Assembly (NCBI GenBank): GCA_963573385.1
Contig: CAUYLG010061895.1
Span: 124,001-188,000 of the forward strand
DNA: 64,000 bases
Direction: 5' to 3'
From: Cacajao melanocephalus
Lineage: Eukaryota; Chordata; Mammalia; Primates; Pitheciidae
The notes under the pieces were generated by a model. The model made no database searches, was not told where the DNA came from, and saw nothing but the letters and a program-made list of their open reading frames with translations. Shown piece after piece: positions 50,066-62,719 of this stretch (the first letter of the stretch is position 1; each line of letters begins with the position of its first letter). The position numbers were made by a program, and so were the translations under genes.

Positions 50066-50429
50066 TACATTAGCTGCAGATGTTAGTCATAAATTATTAG
50101 CACACTCAAATGGAAAGTGGCTAAATGCAGACACTAAATGTGACAACAGGATGCCCAAACAGAAAAACCCAACTTTTCACCAGTCTCATATGTAACTCCC
50201 TTCCTCAATACTCCTTAGCACCATTTGAATGAAAGAAAAGAAAATTAGAGGTTTTTTTTTTCAGAAATTAGCAATTTTGTCCATGACATTTTGAAGACTA
50301 ATTTTGAATGCTGACTACAAGAACTATTTTATCACATTATACCTAAATTTGAAAACATACTGGATGCTCAGTTAGTATTTATCCAACAAGGGAAAGCAAG
50401 ATTAGTTTTCTTACACATCCAGTTGGAGT

Positions 50430-50512
50430 AAGAGACCGCATGACTTGCCTATGGTACCTTTAATAACAGTGTCTGGCATGTGTTCGGTGTTTGATAAACA
50501 GCTTTATTTTAA
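50430..50512 (+). repeat. L2 3'-end scrap
   Basis: ATAACAGTGTCTGGCATGTG and TTCGGTGTTTGATAAACAG follow the L2 terminus. Confidence 0.65.
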
Positions 50513-51860
50513 TGACGGAAACAGTAACAAGGCTCTCTCAAACCCTAAGATTCTTTGATTCCAGTGCATTGCTATGATTAAAAAGAAAATGTGAATGACC
50601 TTTTTAGTCGCTCTCCACTGCCCAACCACACAGCACTCAGAGGAATACAAAGTCCTAAGAAAAACAGCATTGCTTTAGGAGGCCAAAACTCAAAGCCTAA
50701 TGAATCATTAACTTTGTGTAAGCTTAGTTAAACTCATTTCCCTTAAGACAGCAAATAAGAGGATTCTATTGCATTCTTAGGAGCCATTAGCAAACCCTTG
50801 TGTCAGTATTTAAGAAAATCTCTATACTAGAATTGATAACACTTATAATTGGCTTAACAGTTTACAAAGCATGTTCGCATATGCCATGTCATAGGACTCA
50901 CAAGTAGGAAGAACATGGAGTGGTATTAAATATTTGAAAAAAAAAATCCCTCTGAAAAGGCACATGACCAGCAGTATCTCACCATCAGTCATGGTCTAGG
51001 TCTACCACTCAACTGAATACATACAATTCTGTGTACAAACTACAGAATGTCCATTATATCAGGTATTTGAAACACTAGTATGCCTTATTATCACCTTCTG
51101 ACCATTCTATTTAATTTGGATCTTTCTTAGAAAACTAGTATTTCCTAAAATTAGCTGAGACTTTAAAACCTGGTATTCTAGTACAGAGCTACAGCTTTTG
51201 CCTGCAGTGGCTATGCTCCTTAGAATGTCTTTTGTTTGCTTGTTAATTTGGGAGGCTCTTTCATTGATTTTCTGGAAATACTTGCCAGCTGTTCTGCATT
51301 CAGGAAACATTCCTGTAGAGTGAAGAATTATCCTACATCTGACACAACTTTCAAAGACCTTGCTGGACATACATAAATAAGTGAAATAACTACATATAGT
51401 TATCTGAGCCCATAACATGGACAACCCCTTTTTACATATCAATACTTAAACATTTTATTTTTCTCACTTTTTAGTATCAGTATAAATTCTCCCAAAATAC
51501 AACTGTTTTATAAATCCAGACATGTTTATTTTATTTTTCAGAATTTTACCAAGAGTAAGTTACCATTTAGGAAAATCAGGTGACTGACAGCAGGGCTGCT
51601 CCTAATATTTGAGTGCCCAACAAAGCACACCTGTATCTGTTTGCATTTTAGCTATTTCATCTTAGTGATTCTAAGTATAGACATAAGCATCTGACTATTT
51701 CATCCATCTTCTAGTGAAGCCATACCCATGCATTTACATAATAAGGCCTATATCATTTTAAAATTACTTTAAAAAATCACATGTGTGGGTAGAGAATATC
51801 ATCCATTAGCTTCAATTTAGTAAAATGTGCATTACAAAATATTTTACACAAAGCAGTTAC
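50513..51860. other. Non-coding; longest non-repeat open frame of the window
   Basis: Apart from a MIR3-like scrap at 50835-50925 (TTTACAAAGCATGTTCGCAT), no repeat is named. A 111-codon minus-strand frame at 51107-51442 is the longest outside clear repeats; its composition is Lys/Ser/Ile-rich with six cysteines and no recognised domain. Such a length is still possible by chance in 64 kb. Confidence 0.45.
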
Positions 51861-51872
51861 TGAGTCTATTTT

Positions 51873-51893
51873 ATTGAGAACCACTGTTACAGG
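51873..51893. repeat. hAT terminal-repeat-like end
   Basis: TTATTGAGAACCACTG matches the terminal inverted repeat of MER5-type hAT elements (GAGAACCACTG). The body and the opposite end are not recognisable to the left, so this is a scrap at best. Confidence 0.4.
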
Positions 51894-51921
51894 AGAATCC
51901 ATCACAGGTCTACAAACATAG

Positions 51922-52395
<474 letters not shown>

Positions 52396-52411
52396 ATGAG
52401 TGTCTATTTAT

Positions 52412-52855
52412 ATGCAGGATGTTGGAGTGGGTTATGGATCTTGTCTATATGCTAGGAAAAGCATGGATAAGCAATGGCATGCCAATTATTAGAATTTGGA
52501 AAACATGTACATAGTGATGACAATAAAATTAACCACTCTTGAAAGTCTCCAAGAGAGCAAAGTTTGATTAGATCACTAGGAAATATCATTTCCCTTAGTT
52601 TCTTTCCATTAGAGTCAGTCCCAGAATTCACAAACTTTGATACAGTAATTCTAATTTAAAAAGAAGTATAACAAAATTACAATAAAGCTAAAACTCCCTT
52701 TTGAAAATGAAAAAAACAGAGAAAGTAAAAGAAATTTTCACTCGTTAAACAGCTGGAGTAATTTTATTTTGTTTTCGTTTGATTTTTTTTTTTTTTTAGT
52801 CAAGTACTTTGGGTTTGCTTTCTCATCTTAGTATAACATTAAGAGAACTCATTCT
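52412..52855. other. Non-coding; T-run
   Basis: Nothing nameable except the T15 run at about 52783-52797. Confidence 0.55.
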
Positions 52856-52857
52856 TA

Positions 52858-52968
52858 TTCTTTTTTTTCTTTCTTTCACTCTCACTTTCTTTCCTCTCTT
52901 TTTCTTTCTTTCAAAAATAAAAATAATAATAAAAAATAAATAAAATAAAATAAAATAAAAAGAAAGAG
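52858..52968. repeat. Compound (TTTC)n / (AATAA)n simple repeat
   Basis: A pyrimidine-only TTTCTTTC/CTCTCTTTTT tract (52858-52912) switches abruptly to an A-rich AATAA/AAATA tract (52913-52968). Confidence 0.95.
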
Positions 52969-55139
52969 AACTCTGAATTCAACAACTGAAGAATAAGCTA
53001 AAATTTCTCCACTTTCACAGTTATCTCAGTATTGCTCCAGAGTTATGCTATGAAAAATCAATTGTGTACTGTGACCAAAAGAACAAGTTCTTGCCTTGGG
53101 TTTTAACTCAACGTATTTCCTTTAAAATGCTTTAAAATTTCAAAATAGTTGTTAGCCACCTCCCCATAGGAGCACCGTCAATGATTGTTAGACTCTGCCA
53201 CGGCTTTTCTTCTCCCTCTTCCCTTTACCCTTCTTATAGCTTGATATAGTCCACATACTCCCACATCATAAATTCAGGTTTTGATCTTCTCAACCAAGTA
53301 AAAGAAGTATTAATTTTATTTTAATTGCATGAGGACATCTGATGTTGAGGTAAACAGTAAATGATATCTCCGTAATACTCATGTCCAACCCTCTCATTGT
53401 GCTTACCTTTTCAACACAGCATGTACAAAAAGCCCCAGTACCTGCTTCAGAGTCACACCGGATCACCCAGTCTTGGAACTCTTAGGATGATTTCCCAAAC
53501 TTCCCAGATTTGAGTCCTTATGTGACATAGCTATCTTCCTGCCCTATCAACTTAGAGCTCATGATCTTAAATCATTGACTTCCAGCCAATCTCTGATAAT
53601 TGAACTCCAATATCTTCTTTTCCTAGGTTTTGATGACTGCCTGGCAGCCCTTGTTCTATGCAGGGGTTGAGGTACAAGAGTGATAACTATTAACTTAAGG
53701 CCTTGAAAATCACCCAGCAATATTGTTTAAGTAGGAATCTTGGGAGATTTTTTATAACAGTGTTTAGGACTGTTCAAATTATTGATGCATTTAAGACACG
53801 TTTAGCTCTTAATTTTCATAAGATATTAGTAACCTCAACCCTCATAGCTCATAAAACCTGGGAATATGTCTTAACTATACATAAAAAATGATTAGAATCT
53901 GTTCTCTTCCTGTCCACAGGGCTCCTAATGATTTTATCTCATAATTACTAATGACCAATAAGTTTCATTTTGTGTCTATTGTAATATTGGGAACAACTTA
54001 TTTAAATTGATTTTCAACTGGAGCAACTACTAGGCATCCTGTAATTATCGTTAATGTAGCACAAACCATGCATTATTAAATGAGTTTTCATTATTAAAGA
54101 GAAAGGCCATTAAATGGTCTAATAATGAGGGCTTAACATAATGGTAAGAATCATCTGGTTCCATATTGGGGCACAAGGAACTAAAGTGGTGGCACACATT
54201 AAAATCTATCATTATGAAATAATATATTATCTGCATGTAAAAGAACTCTATTAAAACCAATGATTTCTGAATTATCAGAAGCAAGGATTATTTACCTTTA
54301 AAAGCCTTTGGAATAACATTCCACTGTTTATGTATTAAGTTTTAAAATAGCTTAGTTAAATTTTAACTGCTAAGGTCAGGAATATATTAAATTGGGATAA
54401 ATATACAGTTAAATCAACTAAAGTACAACTTTTAAATTTCAAATATTTTCATCATGACACACTTCATGTAAATTCTTAATATGTAATTTGAACACATAAA
54501 AAGAGAACAATAACCTGATTCAGTGACTGACATTTCCAATATGCTGTAAATTGGACATCGCATGAGCTCAGAGATTTAGTGGGACCACTTCAACACATTT
54601 TAGAAATTGGGTTCTTTGAAATATTTTCCTTTGGTCCAGTTTTTCAAAGCCCAGATATATGGAAAGCTAATGGCCTATAAGTAAATTAGAGCAATGGACA
54701 TCTTTTACATCTATTACCCAGGTACACTTCAGTCTTAAAGTATCATAAAGACACAGATAGCACACTACTTAAGTTCTGACTTTTAAACTTCACATTTATC
54801 CTTGCCAAATGTGCTTCATCTATTTCTTGTGCTCAAAGTAAAAAGGCACTGTAGAGGCACATCAGTCTACTTAAAATATGTGCCCATGGAAAGGTGTATA
54901 AAACTGAAGTCTTTAAAACCCAAGTCATATCTTTAATGGCATTAGAATTGGAAAAAAAAAAGCATTCTATTTAAAACGACTTAATGTGCCTTCAAAAGCA
55001 AATGATTTTTTTGAAAAGTTAATAATCATTTCAAATTATTTTTGGTTTTGGCATGTTTGAATTTCAATCTGCTAAATAAAATAAGGTACACTTGTTATGT
55101 ACAATTAAGTAATAATAACAATATCTTATATTTGTTTAC
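52969..55139. other. Non-coding, repeat-poor
   Basis: No gene or named repeat. The part around 54030-54260 has dense ATTA motifs, including CATTATTAAA twice (54071 and 54089) and GGCCATTAAATGGTC. The remainder is unremarkable. Confidence 0.55.
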
Positions 55140-55350
55140 TGTGATTAAAGAAAAACACAATTGGCTTTGTAATCAGCTGGATCTGGGCTAAAATCAAGAC
55201 CAACAGCCATTTCCCAGCATGTGGAGTGGCCTTACCCTCTGTTATTTCATCTGCAAAATGGTGATAATATGCATCTCTTTGGGTTGAAATGATGTTTACA
55301 CCTGAAAACATATGCACAGCATGAAGCATTATACCTGACACACCCTTCCA
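55140..55350 (+). repeat. MIR fragment
   Basis: GCTTTGTAATCAGCTGGATC, TGTTATTTCATCTGCAAAAT, GGTGATAATATGCATCTC and AGCATTATACCTGACACAC follow the sense MIR order. Confidence 0.8.
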
Positions 55351-56336
55351 CACTTTACAGTTTATCATCTGTTTTATATACATTATCATATTTGATTATA
55401 TCAAATAAGGGAATTACTTGTGTTTTAATTGTGTGGATGGGAATTGCTTGTGTTTTTAAGTGTGAATGAAGTTAAGAATAACTTTCTCACACTAAGTGCT
55501 TGACTTGAAATTAAGTAATTAAATGTTTTTGATTACCATGGGAATAGGGAGTTAGAGAACGCAAAAAAGGAAGTCATATTTTGAGTTACTACTTCAAATC
55601 CAGGCTTATCAATTCCAGTCTTTTATCTAATTTACACATCTCAGCAACAGTTATTGTTCTGTCACTTGGAGATCCCCCGACATGTAGTCAATTCCATATC
55701 CTCAGTAGTGACAGGCTGAGGAGAGCTTAGTGGGATCTGGGGAAATTTCAACCCTATTTCCCAGAAAGATAATACCAGCACTCACTAAACTCAGTGTTTC
55801 CAAACACACAGGGCATGAAGCAGTAGTCATGCCATGAGGGGAAGAGGAGCAGGGAGGAAGGAGGACTTGAAATGTGCTGGAATGATAGTTTCTTCTGAGT
55901 ACACAAGGGGATAAAAATGAAAGAAAAGCAAATCAAATGAGCTCTCTGTATTTTATAAGGAGCAAAAAATAGATTCTTATACATCATTTATAAATACATG
56001 CCAGCTGCATTTTAATACTAACTGGGAAAAAGAAACATTTAAATTTATTTTTTAAAACTAACCACAAAAATGCACCCTGTATATAGAATGTCCTATGACG
56101 AAAAGCACGGTTTTAATACCTGTCAACAGTTGCATGACAGCAACTTATATAAGATGACAATTTAATAAAAATCTCTAAATATTCTCTCATGCTGGAGTAA
56201 ACTGCTTAAATTACAGTAGCTTTGGTGGCTTTCTTCAACTAAAGAGATATCTGAATTTGATAGGAACTTCAGGTGTCAACATCTGTGATTTGCTAGTATA
56301 TAATTTATTGCCACCTCAGGCAACAATGTAAAAGAC
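55351..56336. other. Non-coding, no recognised repeat
   Basis: Nothing nameable. A duplicated TACTTGTGTTTTAA / GCTTGTGTTTTTAA pair lies near 55417-55460. Confidence 0.55.
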
Positions 56337-56460
56337 TTGATCCATTTATGCCTAGTGTTCCATTATTGTGGGAGTTATTTACATCCTACTGCTCAAGGTC
56401 ATTGCCAACGTTTGATTGCAAAAATTCACAAAATTGCAACCTCAGGCATAAATGGATTAA
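56337..56460. repeat. Inverted repeat, 17-bp arms, about 90-bp loop
   Basis: Left arm TTGATCCATTTATGCCT (56337-56353) pairs with right arm AGGCATAAATGGATTAA (56444-56460): 16 of 17 Watson-Crick pairs, the remaining one G-U in RNA. The core 13 bases are perfect. A related direct motif, CCTCAGGCA, lies outside the left arm near 56320 and within the right arm near 56440. It may be a fossil DNA transposon or a conserved hairpin. Confidence 0.75.
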
Positions 56461-56584
56461 CCCATTTACTTAAGTTTTTAGGTATGGAAAGTCATGGCTT
56501 ATGTAGTAATACACATTGTTTTTATAGGTGGACAAAGACAACTTCATAAAGGCAATATTTGAATGAAAAATTTGAAAATAATAA

Positions 56585-56825
56585 TAACAATAGTTATTAT
56601 TTCTTGAATTTAGCCACTATGTGAAGTGTTGTATATAAACTCTTTCATCTAATTCTTTCAAAAGCCTATGATGTGGATATTACTATTATTCTCACCTTTT
56701 CTTAAAAATTAGAAAAAAGACAAGGGAGTTAAGACAAATTGCACACAGAAAAACACTAGCAAATGGCATAGTCATGATCAAATCAGGTCTAACAGATTTC
56801 ACAGCCCAGTTTCCTACTAAATAAA
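56585..56825 (-). repeat. MIR fragment, antisense
   Basis: TAGTTATTATTTCTTGAATT, TAAACTCTTTCATCTAATTC, ATTACTATTATTCTCACC and TCAAATCAGGTCTAACAG follow the reversed MIR order. Confidence 0.75.
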
Positions 56826-56949
56826 GCTTACACTGTCAATTCTTAGTAATTCAATTTCACAAATTTCAGAATCCTGTAAAAATATTATGTTCAAGTGTTT
56901 TAGAAATAAGGAGGTTGACTGGGGTAGTTAAATGAATTCCCCAAACCAT

Positions 56950-57180
56950 CAAAATAAGTACAGTAATAAGTAATTATTGAGCATTTATAATCACTGTATT
57001 GAGGGCATCACATGCCTACTCATTCAATTTGATAATGTTCCTGTGAGGTGGGTTACTGTCTGTTCAATATTCTCATGGTCAGTGAAGGAACATGGTGCAG
57101 CAAGCTTAAATAACCTGCCCAATTGTACATCTGGTAGGTCGTTACTAGCACTCTGAGTCTAGAGCCCAAGTGCTTAATTA
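56950..57180 (-). repeat. MIR fragment, antisense
   Basis: AATTATTGAGCATTTATAAT, GCCTACTCATTCAATTTG, TGTGAGGTGGGTTACTGTC, GCTTAAATAACCTGCCCAAT and GAGTCTAGAGCCCAAGTGC follow the reversed MIR order. Confidence 0.82.
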
Positions 57181-58749
57181 GGGCCAAAAATATGTCTTAC
57201 TCTTAGAGTTCCCCATAAAAACAATACCAGGAAGATGTGCAGATTTCTCCCTGAGGGGTAGGTAGCACACAGTTGCAAACCTCAAGCACATCAGCCAGGG
57301 AGGTTTGGAGAGGCCAAGGATGAATTCATCATGCAGGCTCCAGAGGACTGACTGTCACAAAAATACCTACTTACAATTACTGATAACAGCTTGGGCCACA
57401 GAAATATATTATTTAGAGTGACAGCAAGGGAGCATCAGTGCAAATTCATCCTTGCCTTTAGAAGAGTGAGAACAGCTAAGAGTCAATTATTATCCATCAA
57501 AACATCAATCTTCTATTCCTCTTTCACATCCAAACACTGACCATAAAGTCATTTTGTTACCTCAACTTGGAAAAAACATTTCATGTTTCTATTTCTGTAC
57601 CATATTTAAAAACAAAACAAACAGTACTCTGAGTATAAAACAACTTCTGCTTATCTTAACTCACTGGTCAGAAAATGCTGCATTTATTTTGAGGAGGGTA
57701 GACTCAATCTATACAAAGATAACAGTCAGTACAATCATCATGCATTTGATAGCCTAAAACATTTCAAATAAAATTACGTAGCTAAAATTCACCGTCAAAC
57801 GTGTTGAAAAACACAGCTTTAACATGAAGCAAATAGGAAATCTTTAAAATTAATTATTCTAGGGTTTTTAAAAAATGTAGCCTGAAGCAGCAAGAAAATC
57901 TGACCCAGTTTCCCATGTCTCAAAATTCCAATTGCAGGGCATCTGATTACTTAAGTTGGAGCCAGAAAGGGTACATTCACATTAGTTCTTTGTCCAGAAC
58001 ATTCTATTGTGCACCAAAAACTGAAACAAATAAATATTGCATACAGCTCCCAAAGTTACTTCAGTTTCCATCCATCTTCCCTAGTGACAGAGGTCCAACT
58101 TAGTCAACCAATGTCCTGTCCTTCAACTATATGCCATTAACACTTTTCAAATGTATGCAGAAATATCATCATTGTCATAAAATGGTTCTAATGAGCAAAT
58201 ACAAGAATCATAACCTTGATCTACTTACACTACTTGACACTTAGAGAATTAAAATTTAAACAATTTAGTTTTTTCAGAATTTAAAAACTTATCACCTTCA
58301 TAACAAAGAGAATATTGTTTTAAAAACTGATGACTGGCCTTACTTAACATTAATTCAAAACTGTATTTTTATCTTCCAATCTTTGCTTTTACCTTAGAAT
58401 TTTCTAGAACTTGGCAGTGGTGATTTATAGGTATATAGATAATTTAAAAGTGCGTTTCTGATCATTCCTAAACTGGCACTTCCTTCTTCAAATTATTACT
58501 GTTACCTTTGCACAAATTACTTTATCAAGAAAAATATGTAAGTGAAATACTTAACAAAAGTGTGGTATATTAACATAAATTAGCATAAAGCTCAGCATCT
58601 CATACTGAATTCTTCATGAGTTCTAACTAAAATATCTCCCACCTTATTATCCATACCACTACCCCTGCTAAAAAACAAAACAAAATAAATTTTCAAAACC
58701 TCATTTTATTTTTTACAAAATAAAATATTTCTACCCTCATCTTCTTTTT
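57181..58749. other. Non-coding, no recognised repeat
   Basis: Nothing nameable. Confidence 0.55.
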
Positions 58750-59040
58750 TCTCTAGCTTCAAAATATTCACTGTTCCAGACCACCTGTCTGCACTCATTT
58801 ATTTCTTTTTCTCCAGCCAAAATAATACGCACTTTTCAAGTACTGGTCTAATATTCTATCTTCTATAGAAGATTTCCTGATTTCTTTTCATAGTCATAAT
58901 TAATTGTTTCCTTGTCATGAGCTTTTCAAAGAATTTTTATCATAAAACATGCCTTATTCTGTAGGACACAGAGGAGGTTTCCATGTCTCATTCATTGATG
59001 GCCATTGTCTAATCCTATACACATAAAGTAGGTTTATCAT
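58750..59040 (+). repeat. LINE L2-like fragment
   Basis: TATAGAAGATTTCCTGATTT, ATAATTAATTGTTTCCTTG and TTATTCTGTAGGACACAGAG follow the L2 3' body loosely. Confidence 0.5.
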
Positions 59041-60095
59041 GGTTAACAATTACTAAAATCAGATTCAGAAATTACTAAGATCAGACTCAAGGTATTTTCC
59101 TGGCATCTTACTTCAAAGTTCAAAATAGAATTAACTCACTCTTGAAAACCTTTTTCCTCCCTGAGACCAATACTATTTTACTGTAACACCCTCTACTCGA
59201 TCCTTTAATCATTTCTTCAACTGACCTCCAAGTCATTCCACATTCATAGAGAAAATTAGCTCTTGGCTTATAGTCTACCTCTCCAACCTAACTCATTAAA
59301 TAGTATTCAGTGATTGTAACACATGGAGATAACCCATCCAATTTTCTAGCTTCTCAGTCTTTTTATCTCCTCCCCTATAAAACATTTATCCCCAAATCAC
59401 TTCAGCAACCTGCTCATATAACCCCAATCTATAGAATACCACATGATTCAGAATGAGTTCTGCCTGTAAAATCTTTAAACTATTTCAGCTCCTTCATTCC
59501 TTTATCTTTTCTGAAACCCTGGAACTTCTAATTTCTTAAGCTGTTCATTTTTTGTCCATCTATCAGTTTCTTCATTTTTTTTCCTTTTTTTTACTAGCCC
59601 TGGTGAATTATTTACATTTTTCTTTTACCAAAAATCTCATTCGATGAATCTATTTTCTGTTCATCAACCCTAAATCATTTCTAAAATATCCCTTTACTTT
59701 TTTTTTTTTTTTTTTTTTTTTTGCATCAGGGCTGCAAAATACAGATGAATGAAAAATCTTTGCACTGGCAGACTGGTTCAGTACTAATTTGTGATTTCCA
59801 GAGTATCCTCAAACTCAATAGTATATCTAAGCCCAACTAATCTAATTCTCAACTAAACTCTGCTCCAATTTACTATACTTTTTCTCTCACTTAATGAAAC
59901 CACTAAATTATCATAGACTCTTCAATTTCAAAACCTGTAAAGCAAGGAGTTCTCTTAAATGTCTACAAAATAGGTCCATCTTTTCAATTTCTATATCGTT
60001 TACTTAGTTGAACTCTCAATGTTTCTCACCTAGGTTAGATCTGTGACCCCTTAACTAGTATTCTGTTTTCAGTTTTTAAAATCTATTTTCCATGT
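59041..60095. other. Non-coding; T25 run and 22-bp tandem duplication
   Basis: Contains a duplicated 22-bp unit, ATTACTAAAATCAGATTCA / ATTACTAAGATCAGACTCA (59049-59070 and 59071-59092), and a T25 run at 59698-59722. Pyrimidine-rich DNA follows on the plus strand. No gene or named repeat is seen. Confidence 0.55.
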
Positions 60096-60099
60096 TGTT

Positions 60100-60675
60100 G
60101 GCAGGGGAATCATTTTGAAATTCATAGGTTCAGTCTCCTAATTAAAAGATATAGCCTATTAGTAGTTTTCTTTACCAAGACAATGAAGTCTAACCCCTTG
60201 AGTACAAGGTCCTTTAAAATCAGACCTCAGAGGATCTCTTGTCTTCAGCTGCTTCTTTAACTTTTTCACTCTACAGCCATAAAGAACTATTCGCAGTACC
60301 CCTGCAACCTCCATGACGTGGATCCTTCTGTTTGGAATGAACTCCATTCTCTTTCCAGCTGTTAATTCCTACGATTCTTTCAAAGCATAGATCAAAAATC
60401 ACATCCTTTCTGAAGCCCCCCTTAGTTTTCCTAAGGCTTTATAATAACTAGGCAAAATTAAGCTCTCCCTTTTTTGTACATCCAATGGCCTTTTCTCTTC
60501 CCTCTACTGCTGCATGTCCTCACTCTGTGTGGTAATTATTTCTAACGTAGCCCTCTTAATAGTCTATGTTTCTTAAAAGCAGGAACCACACCATATTCAT
60601 CTCAGCCTTCCTAGTACATAGAAAAAATCCTGATAAACAGCAAGCATTGAATATATATTTGTCAAATGACTATAT
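60100..60675 (+). repeat. LINE L2, long fragment
   Basis: Best L2 of the window: TCAGTCTCCTAATTAAAAGA, ACAAGGTCCTTTAAAATCAG, CACATCCTTTCTGAAGCCCC, CTTAAAAGCAGGAACCACAC, TCCTAGTACATAGAAAAAAT and a TTGAATATATATTTGTCAAATGA terminus. The minus-strand frame at 60159-60347 is a shadow. Confidence 0.87.
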
Positions 60676-62289
60676 CAAAGACTGTGAGAATGAATTGCCC
60701 TTGTCCCATTAAAGGCCTGTGGACACTCAGGTTAACTAGATATATTGTATTTCAATTCAGAGGCTGTTTCAAAAGTTGATCCCATAAATGCTTCCATGTA
60801 GAGCAGGATAAGGGACACACTGAGGAAATTACACATACACAGTGCCACACACAGAACTGGACAGGACTGAAGAAAATTGCACCAGAAACTATAGATAACT
60901 GAAAATTAAATCATATGACACCAGGTCATTTTTTTTAAATCTGAAAATAGCTACTTGGTGTCAAAGCATGAAAAGGACTCTGCTGTTAGCCCCTAAGTTT
61001 AATCCCATCTTTAGTATTTCTGTGTGACTTTCAATCAACAATTTAATGTTTCCAAGATTTGATGGCTGTACCTACCAAATGTAGACATCAATACAGAATT
61101 CAGGAAAGATTGTTATGGAAATTATGTGAGTCCTTAACCACAGTGACTAGTTGGTTATAGACAGTCTATTTATGGTAGTCCTTTTTGTCCTATGGAGCTA
61201 AATATGTATGTATCGATATCTATCTGCATTTTAAATGTTTTTTTAAATGTGTGTTTAGAATGCATAAGCCTCATAGATAGGTTATAAACTTATGGAATTT
61301 ATATAGTGGTCTTTGCACAACAATATTTCTGCTCATCTGTGAAGAAACTGTCTTGGTTTAAAAAGATTATCTTTCTATGGAGCTCCTAGATGCATTAAAA
61401 TGATCAGTTTTGAAGATTGAACTGGCTGGTGACTTGACAGATATATGTGTAATGAAATTAATATGGGATTCTGGCATTTTTCAAACTACTTTGAAGACCA
61501 AGAAGTGGGGAAAAAAATATTTTATTGATGTTCATCCATGTTAAATAAAAACATTTCATTAAGGAAGATCCACATAGACATCAGTGCAATCATTTCCAAA
61601 CACTCAATCAACAAAGGTTTTTTCCTTTGTGTTGCTTCTGTCCTCCTTTATACTACATCCAAAACTTCATGCCCTTAAAGATTAACAAACACAATTTATT
61701 AACAATCAATGTTTATTATAAAGTAAAAGCATATAGCTGTCACTCAAAACTTCTGGCCAACATATGAAAAATAATGCTAGCACACTGATTGATATAATTG
61801 GAGAAAAAAAACTAGCCAAAATAATCTTATCATGCAAAAACATTTTAAACAATGTTTTTATAATCATAAAAATATATCCCAAATCCCTATTACTACAGTT
61901 ACAGAATCCTGGGGGTTAGAAAACTTAGTGTAGGCTGGATTATTTTCTCCAAGTTTATAAACCTATGTCTTATCCCAACTGGGACTCTCTAAGTTCTCTA
62001 GCCGTATTTTATTTAACCTAGAATTTGTGGGGGAAATCAGCTTTAGGAAAGGTCCTTCCACTCAAAATTTTAAAAGCTACCATAATAATTAATAGGCTTC
62101 AATCCTTAATATACTATTGTTGTAATTGACTCCTCAGTAATGATTTCTTATACAGATATAAAGAGGAATCTAATTTCCGAAAGGACAGCTTTCTATTTCT
62201 TTAACAATTTTTCCTATAACTTTGAATAACATATTCATAACATTACAATTCTTTTTTCCTATGGGGCTTTCTCTTCACCCCAAGATATA
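60676..62289. other. Non-coding; one MIR-like scrap
   Basis: No gene is seen. At 60985-61150, TTTCTGTGTGACTTTCAATC and ATGGAAATTATGTGAGTCC suggest a very decayed sense MIR. The rest is unrecognised. Confidence 0.5.
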
Positions 62290-62500
62290 GCATACTAAGG
62301 ACACAGACTTTGAAGTCACCCAGATGTTGGCTAAAATCTTTGTTTGTTTGTTTTTGTTTTTTGACAAGGAATTTAAACTCCCTAAGCCTCAGTCTCCTCA
62401 TCTGTAAAGTTGGGATAATGACATGAATGCATAGTGCTTTGTACACAAAGCTTTGTACACAAAGTACTATGGGATCAATAAATATCCTTGGTACAATGAC
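62290..62500 (+). repeat. MIR fragment with 15-bp tandem duplication
   Basis: GACACAGACTTTGAAGTCAC, CTAAGCCTCAGTCTCCTCAT, CTGTAAAGTTGGGATAATGA and GGATCAATAAATATCCTTGG follow MIR. A GTTT-rich block (62339-62360) interrupts it, and GCTTTGTACACAAA is tandemly repeated at 62435-62463. Confidence 0.85.
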
Positions 62501-62719
62501 TAATGTACATGTAAAATAACTAAATTTTAGATAAGGCCATTTTACTATTGATTGTTCATATATTTACTTTCATATTTTATATAAATCTGCTAAAATTCTA
62601 TGATTCTGTGTATTTTTCATTTACCTCTCATTACTTCAGAAAATGAAACAAAATGTATGTCTTTAACATGGATCTCTAGACATAAGTGATTACTGGATGA
62701 CTATATGTGAGGCAGGAAA

